From assembly GCA_003818285.1 (NCBI GenBank), contig RPRB01000002.1, forward strand, positions 62,001 to 126,000: a stretch of DNA of 64,000 nt, in the 5' to 3' direction. A program made the position numbers and the translations under genes. This DNA is from Myxococcaceae bacterium (lineage in GTDB: Bacteria > Myxococcota > Myxococcia > Myxococcales > Myxococcaceae). Each line of letters opens with the position of its first letter. Position 1 is the first letter of the stretch. The notes beneath the pieces were generated by a model, which saw only the letters and a list, made by a program, of their open reading frames with translations, did no database searches and had not been told where the DNA came from. Shown here piece by piece: positions 15,737 to 24,799 of this stretch.

Positions 15737-15821
15737 CCAGGCTCCTTCATGCCCCGGGACAGGGCTCGACGTCTGAGTCATACGTCCCGGAGCGTTCTCC
15801 ATTGGCCCGTCACGCGTTTCT

Positions 15822-16448
15822 TCACGATTCCGCGTGCTTGCCGGCTCCCTCGAGCCAGCGGAGCGCCAGGCGTCCGACCTCGGGAAGGTTCCGCTGGAAG
15901 CGCGCGTCGGCCCCGGCGACCACCTCGACCCGCCCACCGCCTTCCGCTGCCGAGGCGACGAGTCCGGCCCGGCCCGGCTCGTCCTCGCCGAGGATGCAGA
16001 GGAGCGGGCACCCCACCGCTGCGCCGAGGACACCCGCCGGCGGGCTAACCAGGACCAGGGCGACGATGCCCGGGTGCTGCCTGGCCAGGGCGAGCGCCGC
16101 CTCCGCCGAGCCGCCCACCGCCGCCACGGCCACGTCCACCGCGCCGGTGTTCTCCCGGAGGAGCCGGAGGGCGCCGGCCCCGTCCTCCACGCGCGACCCG
16201 GCATCGCCACGGCTGCCCTGGCTCGCGCCCACCCCGCGGTAGTTGAAGCGGAGCACCGGACGCCCGGCCCGGGCCGCGGCCCAGGCGAGCTCGGCGCAGA
16301 CGACGTGGTCCATCGACCCCGCCTCGGGAGGCGGCGGCAGCACCAGGACCGGCGGCGCCTTCCTTCCCCGGTGCCAGAGGCCCTCCAGCACCACCGGGCC
16401 GACCGGAATGAGCGCCGGGCGCTCGAGGTACTGCCCCCGGCTCACCAT
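15822..16448 (-). CDS. Alpha/beta hydrolase (COG2945-like)
   Basis: The 208-residue product opens with GPVVLEGLWHRGRKAPPVLV and PPPPEAGSMDHVV, then FNYRGVGASQGSRGDAGSRVED, the typical strand-loop of COG2945-type alpha/beta hydrolases (RFNFRGVGxSxG). The nucleophile elbow is AVGGSAEAALAL (Ser in GGSAE), atypical compared with the usual GxSxGG. The final histidine is less clear. Chemistry is unknown; the family includes dienelactone-hydrolase-like esterases. It overlaps the downstream end of the RlmI-type methyltransferase by 7 bases and is therefore the third gene of a HAD-RlmI-hydrolase operon on the minus strand. Confidence 0.75.
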   Translation of the reverse strand: MVSRGQYLERPALIPVGPVVLEGLWHRGRKAPPVLVLPPPPEAGSMDHVVCAELAWAAARAGRPVLRFNYRGVGASQGSRGDAGSRVEDGAGALRLLRENTGAVDVAVAAVGGSAEAALALARQHPGIVALVLVSPPAGVLGAAVGCPLLCILGEDEPGRAGLVASAAEGGGRVEVVAGADARFQRNLPEVGRLALRWLEGAGKHAES

Positions 16449-17638
16449 GGCGTCACCCGCAGCACCAGGAACTTGAGGTAGCGCCCCTCGGGGAACTGGA
16501 GGCGGATGGGATGGTCCGGCGGCTGGTAACGCTCCTCGACCAGCGTCAGGTCCACCCCGGCCTTGAAGCCCGCCTCCTTCACCGCGCCTTCGAAGGCCTC
16601 CGGCGTCACGCGGGCCGAGCAGGACGCGGTGACCAGCAGGCCGCCCGGCGCCACCACCTCCAGCGCTTGGCGGTTGAGCGAGGCGTAACCGTCGATGGCC
16701 GCCTCCACCGCGCGCTGGCTCTTGGCGAAGGCCGGCGGGTCGAGGATGACGACGTCGAACCGTCGTCCTTCCTCACGGAACGAGGAGAGGAGCGTGAAGA
16801 CGTCCGCGGCCAGGAAGTCGTGCGCGTTGGGGTCGAGGCCGTTGCGGGCAAAGTTCTCACGCGCCAGGGCAATGGCGTCGGCGTCCTGGTCCACGCTGAA
16901 CACCCGCGACGCCCCGCCGAGCGCCGCGTTGACGCTGAATCCCCCGGAGAAGCTGAAGCCGTTGAGGACGCCCGCTCCGCGCGACAGCCGCCGCACCAGC
17001 GCTCGGTTCTCGCGCTGATCGAGGAAGAAGCCGGTCTTCTGCCCCCGCCGCACGTCGACGCCGAAGCGGACGCCGCGCTCGAGGATCACCACCGGGTCCG
17101 GAGGCTCCTCGCCCCACAGGAGCCGCGCTCCACCCTTCCGCTCCTCGGCGCCCTCCTCGCCGGCCAGCTGGTCCCGGCCCAGCACCGCGCGGACGCCCGG
17201 AAGGGCGCGCAGAGAGTCCACCAGCATGCCGCGCACCGGGGTGAGGCCGGCCGAGTAGAGCTTCAGCACCACCGTGCCCGCGTAGAGGTCGGCCACCACC
17301 CCCGGGAGGCCGTCCGACTCCCCGTGCACCAGCCGGAAGCTGTCGGTGTCGGTCCGGTCGAGGAGCCTCTCCCGCAGCTCCCAGGCGGATCGAACGCGGC
17401 GGCGGAAGAAATCTCCGTCGATGGCCTCGCGCGAGTCGCGGGTCAGCACCCGGACGGCGATGGGGCTCAGCGGGTCGAAGTACCCGCGGGCGACGAACTT
17501 CCCGCCCTCGGTGAGGTCCACCACGCTGCCCGGCGGAATCCTCGGCAGCCTCTCCACGGCCTTCCGGAACACCCACGGGTGCCCGGCGCGGAGATGGCGT
17601 CCGAGCCCGCGCTGCAGCTCGAGGCGAACCAGGCTCAC
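16442..17638 (-). CDS. Class I SAM-dependent rRNA methyltransferase (RlmI/YccW family)
   Basis: The 398-residue product has an N-terminal PUA domain (LQRGLGRHLRAGHPWVFRKAVE, GKFVARGYFDP), a middle EEHD-like region (TGFFLDQRENRALVRRL) and a Rossmann methyltransferase domain with NGFSFSGGFSVNAALGGA (SAM-binding motif I), VFSVDQD, VILDPPAFAKSQ (catalytic NPPY-like motif IV) and CSARVTPE. E. coli RlmI makes m5C1962 in 23S rRNA; the PUA-type domain order is the same, but the conserved cysteine is in TASCSA. The start overlaps the HAD gene's stop (ATGA). Target base not proven. Confidence 0.87.
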   Translation of the reverse strand: MSLVRLELQRGLGRHLRAGHPWVFRKAVERLPRIPPGSVVDLTEGGKFVARGYFDPLSPIAVRVLTRDSREAIDGDFFRRRVRSAWELRERLLDRTDTDSFRLVHGESDGLPGVVADLYAGTVVLKLYSAGLTPVRGMLVDSLRALPGVRAVLGRDQLAGEEGAEERKGGARLLWGEEPPDPVVILERGVRFGVDVRRGQKTGFFLDQRENRALVRRLSRGAGVLNGFSFSGGFSVNAALGGASRVFSVDQDADAIALARENFARNGLDPNAHDFLAADVFTLLSSFREEGRRFDVVILDPPAFAKSQRAVEAAIDGYASLNRQALEVVAPGGLLVTASCSARVTPEAFEGAVKEAGFKAGVDLTLVEERYQPPDHPIRLQFPEGRYLKFLVLRVTPW

Positions 17639-18435
17639 CGCGCGCCCTCCCTCGCCCGCAGCACGGCCCGCGCCACCTCCTCGAACCCTGCTCCCTCGGG
17701 CGAACGGGTCACGAAGCGGGGCCGGTGTGGCAGCAGCCCCAGCACGGAGCGCACGTTCGCCACGCCCACGCTCAGGGCGAAGGCGGCGAAGAGCGGTGCG
17801 TCGTTCACGCTGTCACCCACGTAGACCCAGCGCCGGTCGTCCGGCGCGAGTCGCTCGCGGAAGACCGTCCGGAGGAAGCGGCGCACCATCCAGGCCTTGT
17901 CGAAGGGCCCGATCCACGCGTTGAGGTGGACGCTGGAGCGCACCGCGTTCACCCCGCGCGCGGCCAGGAACGCCTCCAGCCTCTGCGCGGCCTCCGGCGG
18001 GAGCCGGACCTCCTCGTTGACGTCGATGGCCAGATCCACCTCGGTGTAACGGCTGTCGGTGGACATGCGCGCCCCGGGCACGACGCGCAACGCGGAGTGG
18101 ATCACCTGGGACAGCCGGCGGCGCTCCCGGGCGCGGACCGACGCCGGACGGGCGTAGGCCTTGCGGAGCGCGCCGCGAGCGTCGAGCCGCACCGACACCC
18201 CGCCGTTCTCGGCGATGACCCCCGAGACGGGGAGCGTGCGGGCCCAGGCCTCGGCGAACCCGGCAGGGCGCCCCGTCACCAGGACCACCGGGACCCCCGC
18301 CCGGTCGAGGCGCTCCAGCGCCGCGAGAGTGGAGGCGCGGAGTCGGCCGGCGGTGGTGAGGGTGCCGTCCACGTCGGTGAAGACGGCCTCCACCCGGGAG
18401 AGGTCGGCCTCGCGCAGCGGTCGGAGCTCGGACAT
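17635..18435 (-). CDS. HAD-superfamily phosphatase (Cof / sugar-phosphatase type)
   Basis: The 266-residue protein contains HAD motif I VFTDVDGTLTTAGRL, motif II VVLVTGRPAGFAEAW and IAENGGVSVRL, typical of Cof-type (subclass IIB) enzymes such as mannosyl-3-phosphoglycerate phosphatase, and motif IV VYVGDSVNDAPLFAAF. These enzymes remove phosphate from sugar phosphates or phosphorylated cofactors in the cytosol. The large cap region (residues ~95-185) determines substrate and cannot be matched by eye. First gene of a minus-strand operon with the RlmI-type methyltransferase, with 4-base overlap. Confidence 0.85.
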   Translation of the reverse strand: MSELRPLREADLSRVEAVFTDVDGTLTTAGRLRASTLAALERLDRAGVPVVLVTGRPAGFAEAWARTLPVSGVIAENGGVSVRLDARGALRKAYARPASVRARERRRLSQVIHSALRVVPGARMSTDSRYTEVDLAIDVNEEVRLPPEAAQRLEAFLAARGVNAVRSSVHLNAWIGPFDKAWMVRRFLRTVFRERLAPDDRRWVYVGDSVNDAPLFAAFALSVGVANVRSVLGLLPHRPRFVTRSPEGAGFEEVARAVLRAREGAR

Positions 18436-18476
18436 CGGGGCGGGCGCACCCTACCCCATGGAACAAACCGGGTGCG

Positions 18477-19673
18477 TCACTCGGAGAAGGGGAGGCTGGC
18501 GAGCAGCGCGCGGAACTCCTCGACCACCGGTCCCACCTCCTCGGCAGGGACCAGAGCCAGGCTCCGCTTCCGCGCCCGGCGGAGGAACTCGTCGAGCGCG
18601 TCGCTCCTTCCGTAGAGGCCGGCGGCGACCTCGGCCGCCTCGGCCAGGGCCACGGCCGCGGCGCGCCGGTCGATGGCCAGGAGCGCCTCGGCCTGCTCCA
18701 GCCTCACCCCGCTCCGCGCCCAGACCTCGTGATCGTGCCGGACGAGGAGCGCCCGCTGGTTCACCACCGCCAGTCCCGTCACCAGCTCGAGCACCCGCTG
18801 GCAGGCCTCCATCACGTCCGCCTTCGCCGGGAGCGGCTGCGTGGCCATTTCCCGCACCGCGTGGCGGTACTCGATGAGCCGCCGCTTGTCCTGGGCTCGA
18901 AGCGAGCGGTAGGGGGCCGTTCGCCCGAAGGCGTCCATCTCCTGCTCGAGGTGCTGGGCGTGCCACTGCACGTCCTCGGAGCTGGCCTGGCGGAGCTTGG
19001 CGGCGCGCGCCTCGAGGATGCGGCGCAGGTCGGCCACCGCCGCGCGGACGCTCACCGCGCCGCCCACCTCGTCGGCGTGACCGGGCACCACCTCCGAGCG
19101 CTCGACGTCGGCGAACGGTGCCACGAGGTCGAACACCAGCGTGCCGATCTGCTCCCGGAAGCGGGTCCGCGAGGCCTGCACCTCGGCGAGGAGGTTCCAG
19201 CGGTCGGCGACGACGCCCGGCTCGCGCACCTTCACCCCGAGCGTCTGCACCTGCTCGAAGAGCTGTGACGCGGCCGACTCGAGCACCCGCTCCAGCCGGG
19301 CGCGGGCTGCATCGTCGAGCACCGCGTCCTCCACGAGCGAGGCCAGCCCGTTGCCCTTCGGCGAGGGCTGCCCGGCGGCGAGCTGCGTGCGGACGAGGTC
19401 GATGAAGGCGTTCACGTCCCGGAGCGTGGCGGCGACCACCGGAGCCATCTCCTCCCAGGTGGAGAGGTCGAGGCTGGCAGCAGTCACCGGGGACTCGTAC
19501 TGGAGCAGGTCCAGGTCGGTGAGCCGGGCGAGCGTCGATGCCGCCCCGTGGCAGACCTGACGGAGACGGACGGCCTGAGACTCCGGGATCGAGGCGAGTG
19601 CCGACTCGAGGGCAGGGGGTAGCAAGGGACCGTCCGAAAGCTTGCACGGAGTGCTCGCGCCGATCCATGTCAC
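18477..19673 (-). CDS. Unrecognised 398-residue helical protein
   Basis: I do not recognise this family. The product is almost entirely helical and charged, with LARLTDLDLLQYES, LEQEMDAFGRTAPYRSLRAQDKRRLIEYRHAV and a C-terminal ARKRSLALVPAEEVGPVVEEF, no signal peptide, no membrane segment and no catalytic signature. Cysteines are rare (Cys10, Cys43 and one near residue 286). The start is uncertain: the GTG at 19673 overlaps the 5' end of the divergent hydrolase gene, and a TTG about 45 bases inside could be used. Codon usage is like its neighbours, and the long open frame with strong third-position GC supports coding. Possibly a lineage-specific myxobacterial protein. Confidence 0.65.
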   Translation of the reverse strand: MTWIGASTPCKLSDGPLLPPALESALASIPESQAVRLRQVCHGAASTLARLTDLDLLQYESPVTAASLDLSTWEEMAPVVAATLRDVNAFIDLVRTQLAAGQPSPKGNGLASLVEDAVLDDAARARLERVLESAASQLFEQVQTLGVKVREPGVVADRWNLLAEVQASRTRFREQIGTLVFDLVAPFADVERSEVVPGHADEVGGAVSVRAAVADLRRILEARAAKLRQASSEDVQWHAQHLEQEMDAFGRTAPYRSLRAQDKRRLIEYRHAVREMATQPLPAKADVMEACQRVLELVTGLAVVNQRALLVRHDHEVWARSGVRLEQAEALLAIDRRAAAVALAEAAEVAAGLYGRSDALDEFLRRARKRSLALVPAEEVGPVVEEFRALLASLPFSE

Positions 19674-19678
19674 GGACC

Positions 19679-20479
19679 ATGCCTACATGGACCGCGCCTG
19701 GAGGAATGCGTCTCCATTTTCGCGACGTCGGCAGCGGGCCGCCGGTGGTGCTGCTCCACGCCTTCCCGCTCCTGGGCGAGATGTTCGATCCGCAGTGGAG
19801 CGCGCTCGCGGGCCGCGCGCGATTCATCGTGCCCGACCTGCGCGGGTTCGGGGGGAGCGGTACGGGCGCCGGCCCGAGCGAGATGGGCGCGATGGCGGAC
19901 GACGTGCTCGCGCTGCTCGATCACCTCGCCGTCGATTCGGCGGTGGTGGGCGGGGTGTCCATGGGCGGGTACGCGTCCCTGGCGCTGCTCCGGAGCGACC
20001 CCGGCCGGGTCCGCGCCCTGATCCTCGCCGACACGCAAACCGCTGCCGACGATGCGGAGGCGCGGGTGCGCCGCGAGACGAGCGCCCAGGAGGTGCTGGC
20101 GAAGGGCTCGACGGTGCTCCTGCCGAGCGTCGCTCGGCTACTCGGACCCTCGGCCTCTCCCGAGCTCCGGGCCCGGGTCTCGGCATGGATCACCGCCCAG
20201 TCTCCCGAGGGTCTGGCCGCGGCCCAGCAGGGAATGGCGCTCCGCTCCGATGCGCGGGACATCCTCGCCCGCTTCGGAGGGCCGGTCCTGGTGCTGGTCG
20301 GTCGCGACGATGTCCTGACGCCGCCGGCGAAGGCACGGGCGATGGCGGAGCTGGTGCCGGGGGCGGAGCTCGTGGAGATCCCCGCCGCCGGTCACCTGGC
20401 GAACCTCGAGCAGCCCGAGGCGTTCAACGCGGCGCTCGGCCGCTTCCTCGACCGGGTGCGAGCCCGGTCAGGCAATTAG
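19679..20479 (+). CDS. Alpha/beta-fold hydrolase
   Basis: The product has the classical order of an alpha/beta hydrolase: PPVVLLHAFPLLGEMF with oxyanion LLHAF, DLRGFGGSG, nucleophile elbow GGVSMGGYASLAL (Ser in SMGG), acid region VLVGRDDVLTPPA and histidine AAGHLANLEQPE near the C-terminus. Members include esterases and 3-oxoadipate enol-lactonases (the closest style here), but specificity cannot be read. About 266 residues, no signal peptide, cytosolic. Start candidates are ATG at 19667, 19679 and 19706; I use 19679. The next gene follows after nine bases with AGGAGGAGG, so the two are probably co-transcribed. Confidence 0.82.
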   Translation: MPTWTAPGGMRLHFRDVGSGPPVVLLHAFPLLGEMFDPQWSALAGRARFIVPDLRGFGGSGTGAGPSEMGAMADDVLALLDHLAVDSAVVGGVSMGGYASLALLRSDPGRVRALILADTQTAADDAEARVRRETSAQEVLAKGSTVLLPSVARLLGPSASPELRARVSAWITAQSPEGLAAAQQGMALRSDARDILARFGGPVLVLVGRDDVLTPPAKARAMAELVPGAELVEIPAAGHLANLEQPEAFNAALGRFLDRVRARSGN

Positions 20480-20488
20480 GAGGAGGAC

Positions 20489-21139
20489 ATGCCCACCTTT
20501 CCGATTCCCCGCACCCTCGAGGAAGCGGTCGATCCCGAGCAGATGGCGCTGCTCGTCTATGACATGCAAGTGGGCATCGTCCGGCAGATCGCCGACGGCG
20601 CCCGGATCATGGAACGGGTTCAGCGGGCCGTGTCGGCCGCCCGCGACGCCAGGATGCGCGTGCTCTTCACGCGGCACCTGTCACTTCCGCACGAGCTCAT
20701 GGGGGCCTCGCAGTACCGGATGGCGATGGCCTGGCAGAAGGTGGACCGGCCGGAGCTGGTGAAACCGTGGTTCCTGCGCGACTCGCCGGGCTTCGCCTTG
20801 GCGCCCGAGCTGCAGCCACGGCCCAGTGAGGCGATCTTCGACAAGCTGGCCATGTCCGCCTTCGAGGGGACTCCGCTCCAGTTCGCGCTGCGGGACTGCG
20901 GGGTCATCGCCGTGGCCCTGGTCGGCATCGCACTCGAGATCGGGATCGAGCCGACCGCCCGGCACGGGGCGGATCTGGGCTTCCTCCCCATCCTGATCGA
21001 AGACGCCTGTGGCGCGGGCCACCCGGATGCAGCCGCCCGGTCCATCGAGAGCCTGCGATTCGCCGGCGACACGCTGTTCACGGACGTCGAGACCTTCTGC
21101 CGGCTTCTCGCCGCTCGCCCTCGGTCCGGTCCGCGCTGA
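20489..21139 (+). CDS. Isochorismatase-family hydrolase without the catalytic cysteine
   Basis: A 216-residue isochorismatase-like protein: LLVYDMQVGIV supplies D25, IFDKLAMSAF supplies K119, and LVGIALEIGIEPTARHGADLG is the block that in cysteine hydrolases reads GxxTxxCVxxTA. Here the Cys position is Gly152. The same Gly occurs in true isochorismatases (EntB/PhzD type), which hydrolyse vinyl ethers without a nucleophilic Cys, so an amidase role is unlikely. AGGAGGAGG precedes the ATG. It follows the alpha/beta hydrolase by nine bases, suggesting a short catabolic or detoxifying operon. No chorismate genes are adjacent. Confidence 0.8.
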   Translation: MPTFPIPRTLEEAVDPEQMALLVYDMQVGIVRQIADGARIMERVQRAVSAARDARMRVLFTRHLSLPHELMGASQYRMAMAWQKVDRPELVKPWFLRDSPGFALAPELQPRPSEAIFDKLAMSAFEGTPLQFALRDCGVIAVALVGIALEIGIEPTARHGADLGFLPILIEDACGAGHPDAAARSIESLRFAGDTLFTDVETFCRLLAARPRSGPR

Positions 21140-21151
21140 GGGTCGAGCGAA

Positions 21152-22246
21152 CTACCCTGGGCGGCGCCGGTCGAGCCGCGGCTCCGCCCCACCCTCGTCA
21201 CCGCGGGCTGACCGCCGTTCGAGCTCCCCCAGCACCTCGGTCAGGAACCGGCGGAGGTTCAGCCCGAGGATGCGCTCCACCCGGGCCCGGGGGTGACCGC
21301 GCTGCAGGAGGATCGCCGTCAGCTTCCACAGGTCGGTGACGTCCCGCATGCCGGCCGGGAGCGGGACAAGGCCGTCGAAGTCGCTGCCGAGGCAGACCGC
21401 CTCCTCCCCCGCGACCCGGACGGCGTGCTCCAGATGGTCCGCCACCGCCTCCAGGCGCCGGCTTCCGAGGTAGGGCGTTCCGAAGATGATCCCGACGACG
21501 CCCCCGCGGTCGGCGATGCGGCGGAGCGCGGCATCGTCGAGGTTGCGCCACCTCGGTCCGAGCGCGGCCACCCCGGTGTGGGAGCAGAAGACTCGGGCCT
21601 CCCGCTGCTCGAGCAGGGCCGCGAGGAGCCGCCGCGAGGCATGGGCCACGTCGACCGCGAGCCCGTGCGCCGCCATCGCCTCGAGCACCCGTGCTCCGAG
21701 CGCGGTGAGGCCCCGCCGTCCGCGGAAGGGAAAGGATGAGCCGCCGAGCTCGTTCGGCACGAGATGGGTGAGGCCCATGAACGCCACGCCCTGACGGGCC
21801 AGCTCGCCCACCCGCTCCACCTGGCCCTCGATGGCGTGGCCCCCCTCGATGCCCAGGACGCAGGCGAGCCGCCCTTCCCGTTCGGCCACCGCCAGGTCCA
21901 CGGGTCTCCTCGCGAGCACGGCCGGACCCCCATCGCACGCACGGGTCATCCGGTCGATCTGGAACAGGGTGCGCGTCCAGGGGCTCCGGACGGCGTCGAG
22001 CGGCCAGCCGTGGGCGAGGGCGAAGGCCGGGAAACCCCCGATGAACGGGAACCCGCGGGAGACGACGGTGAAGACCTGAAGTCGCACCCCGGCCTCGGCG
22101 AGGCGGACGAAGTCCACGTGCCCTCGCCGGTGCCGGACCCGGAGGTCCCGGTTCCAGAGGAGCGCGTCCGCGTGCGCGTCGGCGACGTAGGCCGTGCGGT
22201 GCAGGGCTCTCGCCTCCTCCGCGATCTCCGTGTCAGTCGGGCTCAC
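21152..22246 (-). CDS. Membrane dipeptidase (peptidase family M19)
   Basis: Zinc-dependent renal-dipeptidase-like enzyme that cleaves dipeptides, including D-amino-acid ones. The 364-residue product contains VADAHADAL (metal-binding HxD), VLGIEGGHAIEG (bridging Glu), FMGLTH, VDVAHASR (His), FCSHTGV (His) and CLGSDFDG (Asp), the complete M19 metal set. No signal peptide is evident despite the family name, so it is probably cytosolic. The start is GTG at 22246, overlapping the preceding DUF2625-like gene by 14 bases. Convergent with the isochorismatase-like gene across 12 bases. Confidence 0.9.
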   Translation of the reverse strand: MSPTDTEIAEEARALHRTAYVADAHADALLWNRDLRVRHRRGHVDFVRLAEAGVRLQVFTVVSRGFPFIGGFPAFALAHGWPLDAVRSPWTRTLFQIDRMTRACDGGPAVLARRPVDLAVAEREGRLACVLGIEGGHAIEGQVERVGELARQGVAFMGLTHLVPNELGGSSFPFRGRRGLTALGARVLEAMAAHGLAVDVAHASRRLLAALLEQREARVFCSHTGVAALGPRWRNLDDAALRRIADRGGVVGIIFGTPYLGSRRLEAVADHLEHAVRVAGEEAVCLGSDFDGLVPLPAGMRDVTDLWKLTAILLQRGHPRARVERILGLNLRRFLTEVLGELERRSARGDEGGAEPRLDRRRPG

Positions 22247-22946
22247 CGGGCCCACCGAGCTGCGACGCAAAGTCCTGGCCCAGGGCCCAGAGCTCGCGGG
22301 CGGGAACTGCACGCCGGCTCACCCGACTCAGGTCCTTTCCTTCCTTCATGAAAGGGGGCGGGTAGAGCGACAGTGCATGGTCGAAGGGAACTTCAGCCGC
22401 CTCGCTTTCCCAGGCCCTCCATCGAAGCGGGTAGTAGGCGTCGAGATCCGCCTGGAGAAGGAAGTGGACGAGCCCGGTGTACCCTCGCTCGAGACGGTCC
22501 CATCCGAGCGTGTCGGGCGCGAAGTAGATCGCCTCTCCACCTGCAGCGCCGTCGAGGGCGAAGAAACCGCCGATCAGGTCGTAGCCGACAATGAACAGAC
22601 CGCTCGCACCGTCGAGCTGCGGCGTCTCGGCGAGGCCGTTCCAGTCCGCGAGACCCTCCCCGCGTTCGCAACCCCCGCCGAGGAGCCGGATCCAACCACG
22701 GTCGATGAGAAGGCCCCCGGTCTCGTACGCCACTGCGCCGAGGGTCGACTGAGCCGTGACCTGAAGCGCGTCCAAGGTCGCGGCGCTCCGGGCCGCATCC
22801 CGAGGCAGGACCTCGACACCGTTCCGTGCCCCGGCGAACGCGTCCTCGAGCCCGGGCCATGCGGGGGAGTCGACCTCGACCAGCGCTCGGAGGCTCCGTG
22901 GACCCAACGTGGCATGCAGGTTACCGCGGGAGGAAGCCCCGGGCAC
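22233..22946 (-). CDS. DUF2625-like protein
   Basis: The 237-residue product carries the DUF2625 features in order: LGAVAYETGGLLIDRGWIRLLGGG, LADWNG, LFIVGYDLIGGFFALDG, AIYFAPDTLGWDRLERGYTGLVHFLL and FYPLRW-like AYYPLRWRAWE. No function is known for this family; it resembles SMI1/KNR4-type recognition proteins seen as immunity partners in toxin systems, but no toxin gene is adjacent. The GTG start at 22946 has no strong ribosome binding site. Its 3' end overlaps the M19 dipeptidase start, so they share a transcript. Confidence 0.75.
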   Translation of the reverse strand: MPGASSRGNLHATLGPRSLRALVEVDSPAWPGLEDAFAGARNGVEVLPRDAARSAATLDALQVTAQSTLGAVAYETGGLLIDRGWIRLLGGGCERGEGLADWNGLAETPQLDGASGLFIVGYDLIGGFFALDGAAGGEAIYFAPDTLGWDRLERGYTGLVHFLLQADLDAYYPLRWRAWESEAAEVPFDHALSLYPPPFMKEGKDLSRVSRRAVPARELWALGQDFASQLGGPGEPD

Positions 22947-22987
22947 CCCGCGTTAGACTGTTCGCCGTGGACCCGGGAAAGAGCCCG

Positions 22988-23818
22988 ATGCGCGTGAGCC
23001 GCGACGAGCTGCGCTTCGACTTCGCCGGGGCGCGGTTCCGGCTGCCGCGCGACCGCGCGCTGCTCGCCTGGATCGTGGACCAGTTCCTCTACGGCGAGGT
23101 GACCGGCATCCAGGTCGGGCACTGGCTGTACGGCGCGCCGTCGCTCGAGGCCGCCACCTTCTTCGCCCGGCAGGCGAGCGAGGAGCTCGCCCACGTCCGG
23201 GTGTTCCTGCGGATTCACGCCCTGCTCGGGACGACCCCCGGACCACCCCACCCCGTGGTGCGCTTCCTCTCCACTGGCGCGATGGGGACCGACTACGCCG
23301 AGCACGTGGCGACCGAGATGGCGGTGGGCGAGGGGCTGGTGCTCGCCGTGTTCCAGGCCCTGATCGATACCGTGGACTCGCCGGAGATCGTCCGGCTGCT
23401 CGAGGGGGCTGCGCGCCAGGAGGAGCGGCACGTCGCCTTCGGGGAGACGGAGACGGTCCGGCTCCTGGCCGAGCGCCCCGGCCTCGCCGACGACCTGCTC
23501 GGGGCGAACCTCCTCACCCTGCTCGCGCTTCCGCGGCTGGCGCGCTTCATCCAGCGGCGGCTCGGCACCGAGCACGAGGTGCTCCGCCACACCGAGCCCT
23601 TCCTCGCCCACGTGGTCCAGCTCACCGAGCTGCGGCTCCAGCGTCTGGGAGTCCTCCGCGCCGCGCTGCGGGACCTCGGCTGGGGGCGGCGGGCACGGCT
23701 GCTGGCCGGGGCCTTCTTCCGCCATCAGCTCAACCGGTTCCGGCGCCCGCGGCGATTGACCGACACCTACCTGTCGGATCCGCTGCTCCGGCGCCAGCCC
23801 TCGGAGGCGGCGGAGTGA
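22988..23818 (+). CDS. Ferritin-like diiron protein upstream of thiS
   Basis: A 276-residue, all-helical protein with a complete four-helix diiron ligand set: YGEVTGIQ (Glu), [11 protein letters not shown] (Glu and His), [13 protein letters not shown] (Glu) and [14 protein letters not shown] (Glu and His). The arrangement is that of ferritin-like oxygenases or hydroxylases (tRNA hydroxylase/DUF455-like), not iron-storage ferritin. The ATG at 22988 has GGAAAGAG upstream; a GTG at 22967 is possible. Its last codons overlap the thiS start (GTGA), so it is translationally coupled to thiazole synthesis genes. No ThiO or ThiH, which would supply dehydroglycine, lies in the window; whether this oxidase fills that role is speculation. 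Confidence 0.78.
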   Translation: MRVSRDELRFDFAGARFRLPRDRALLAWIVDQFLYGEVTGIQVGHWLYGAPSLEAATFFARQASEELAHVRVFLRIHALLGTTPGPPHPVVRFLSTGAMGTDYAEHVATEMAVGEGLVLAVFQALIDTVDSPEIVRLLEGAARQEERHVAFGETETVRLLAERPGLADDLLGANLLTLLALPRLARFIQRRLGTEHEVLRHTEPFLAHVVQLTELRLQRLGVLRAALRDLGWGRRARLLAGAFFRHQLNRFRRPRRLTDTYLSDPLLRRQPSEAAE

Positions 23819-24015
23819 GGTTGACCGTCAACGGAGAGCCGCGGGAGGTCGCCGACGGGCTGACGGTCGCCGCGCTCGTGGCCCAGCTCGGGGTCAGGGG
23901 CCGGGTGGCGGTGGAGCTCAACGGCGAGGTGCTTCGCCAGGCGCAGCATCCGGAAGTCGCCCTCCGCGAGGGCGATACGCTGGAAGTGGTGACGTTCGTG
24001 GGCGGAGGGGTTTAG
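23815..24015 (+). CDS. thiS: Sulfur carrier protein ThiS with an extra C-terminal residue
   Basis: A 66-residue ubiquitin-fold protein ([42 protein letters not shown]). ThiS carries thiocarboxylate sulfur to ThiG on its C-terminal Gly-Gly. Here the reading frame ends GGC GGA GGG GTT TAG, giving GGGV instead of a terminal GG. The extra valine would have to be removed, or tolerated, for adenylation by ThiF. The GTG start at 23815 overlaps the ferritin-like gene stop. The next gene thiG starts 10 bases later. Identity is strong from context; activity as written is uncertain. Confidence 0.88.
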   Translation: MRLTVNGEPREVADGLTVAALVAQLGVRGRVAVELNGEVLRQAQHPEVALREGDTLEVVTFVGGGV

Positions 24016-24025
24016 AAGTCCCGCC

Positions 24026-24795
<770 letters not shown>

Positions 24796-24799
<4 letters not shown>

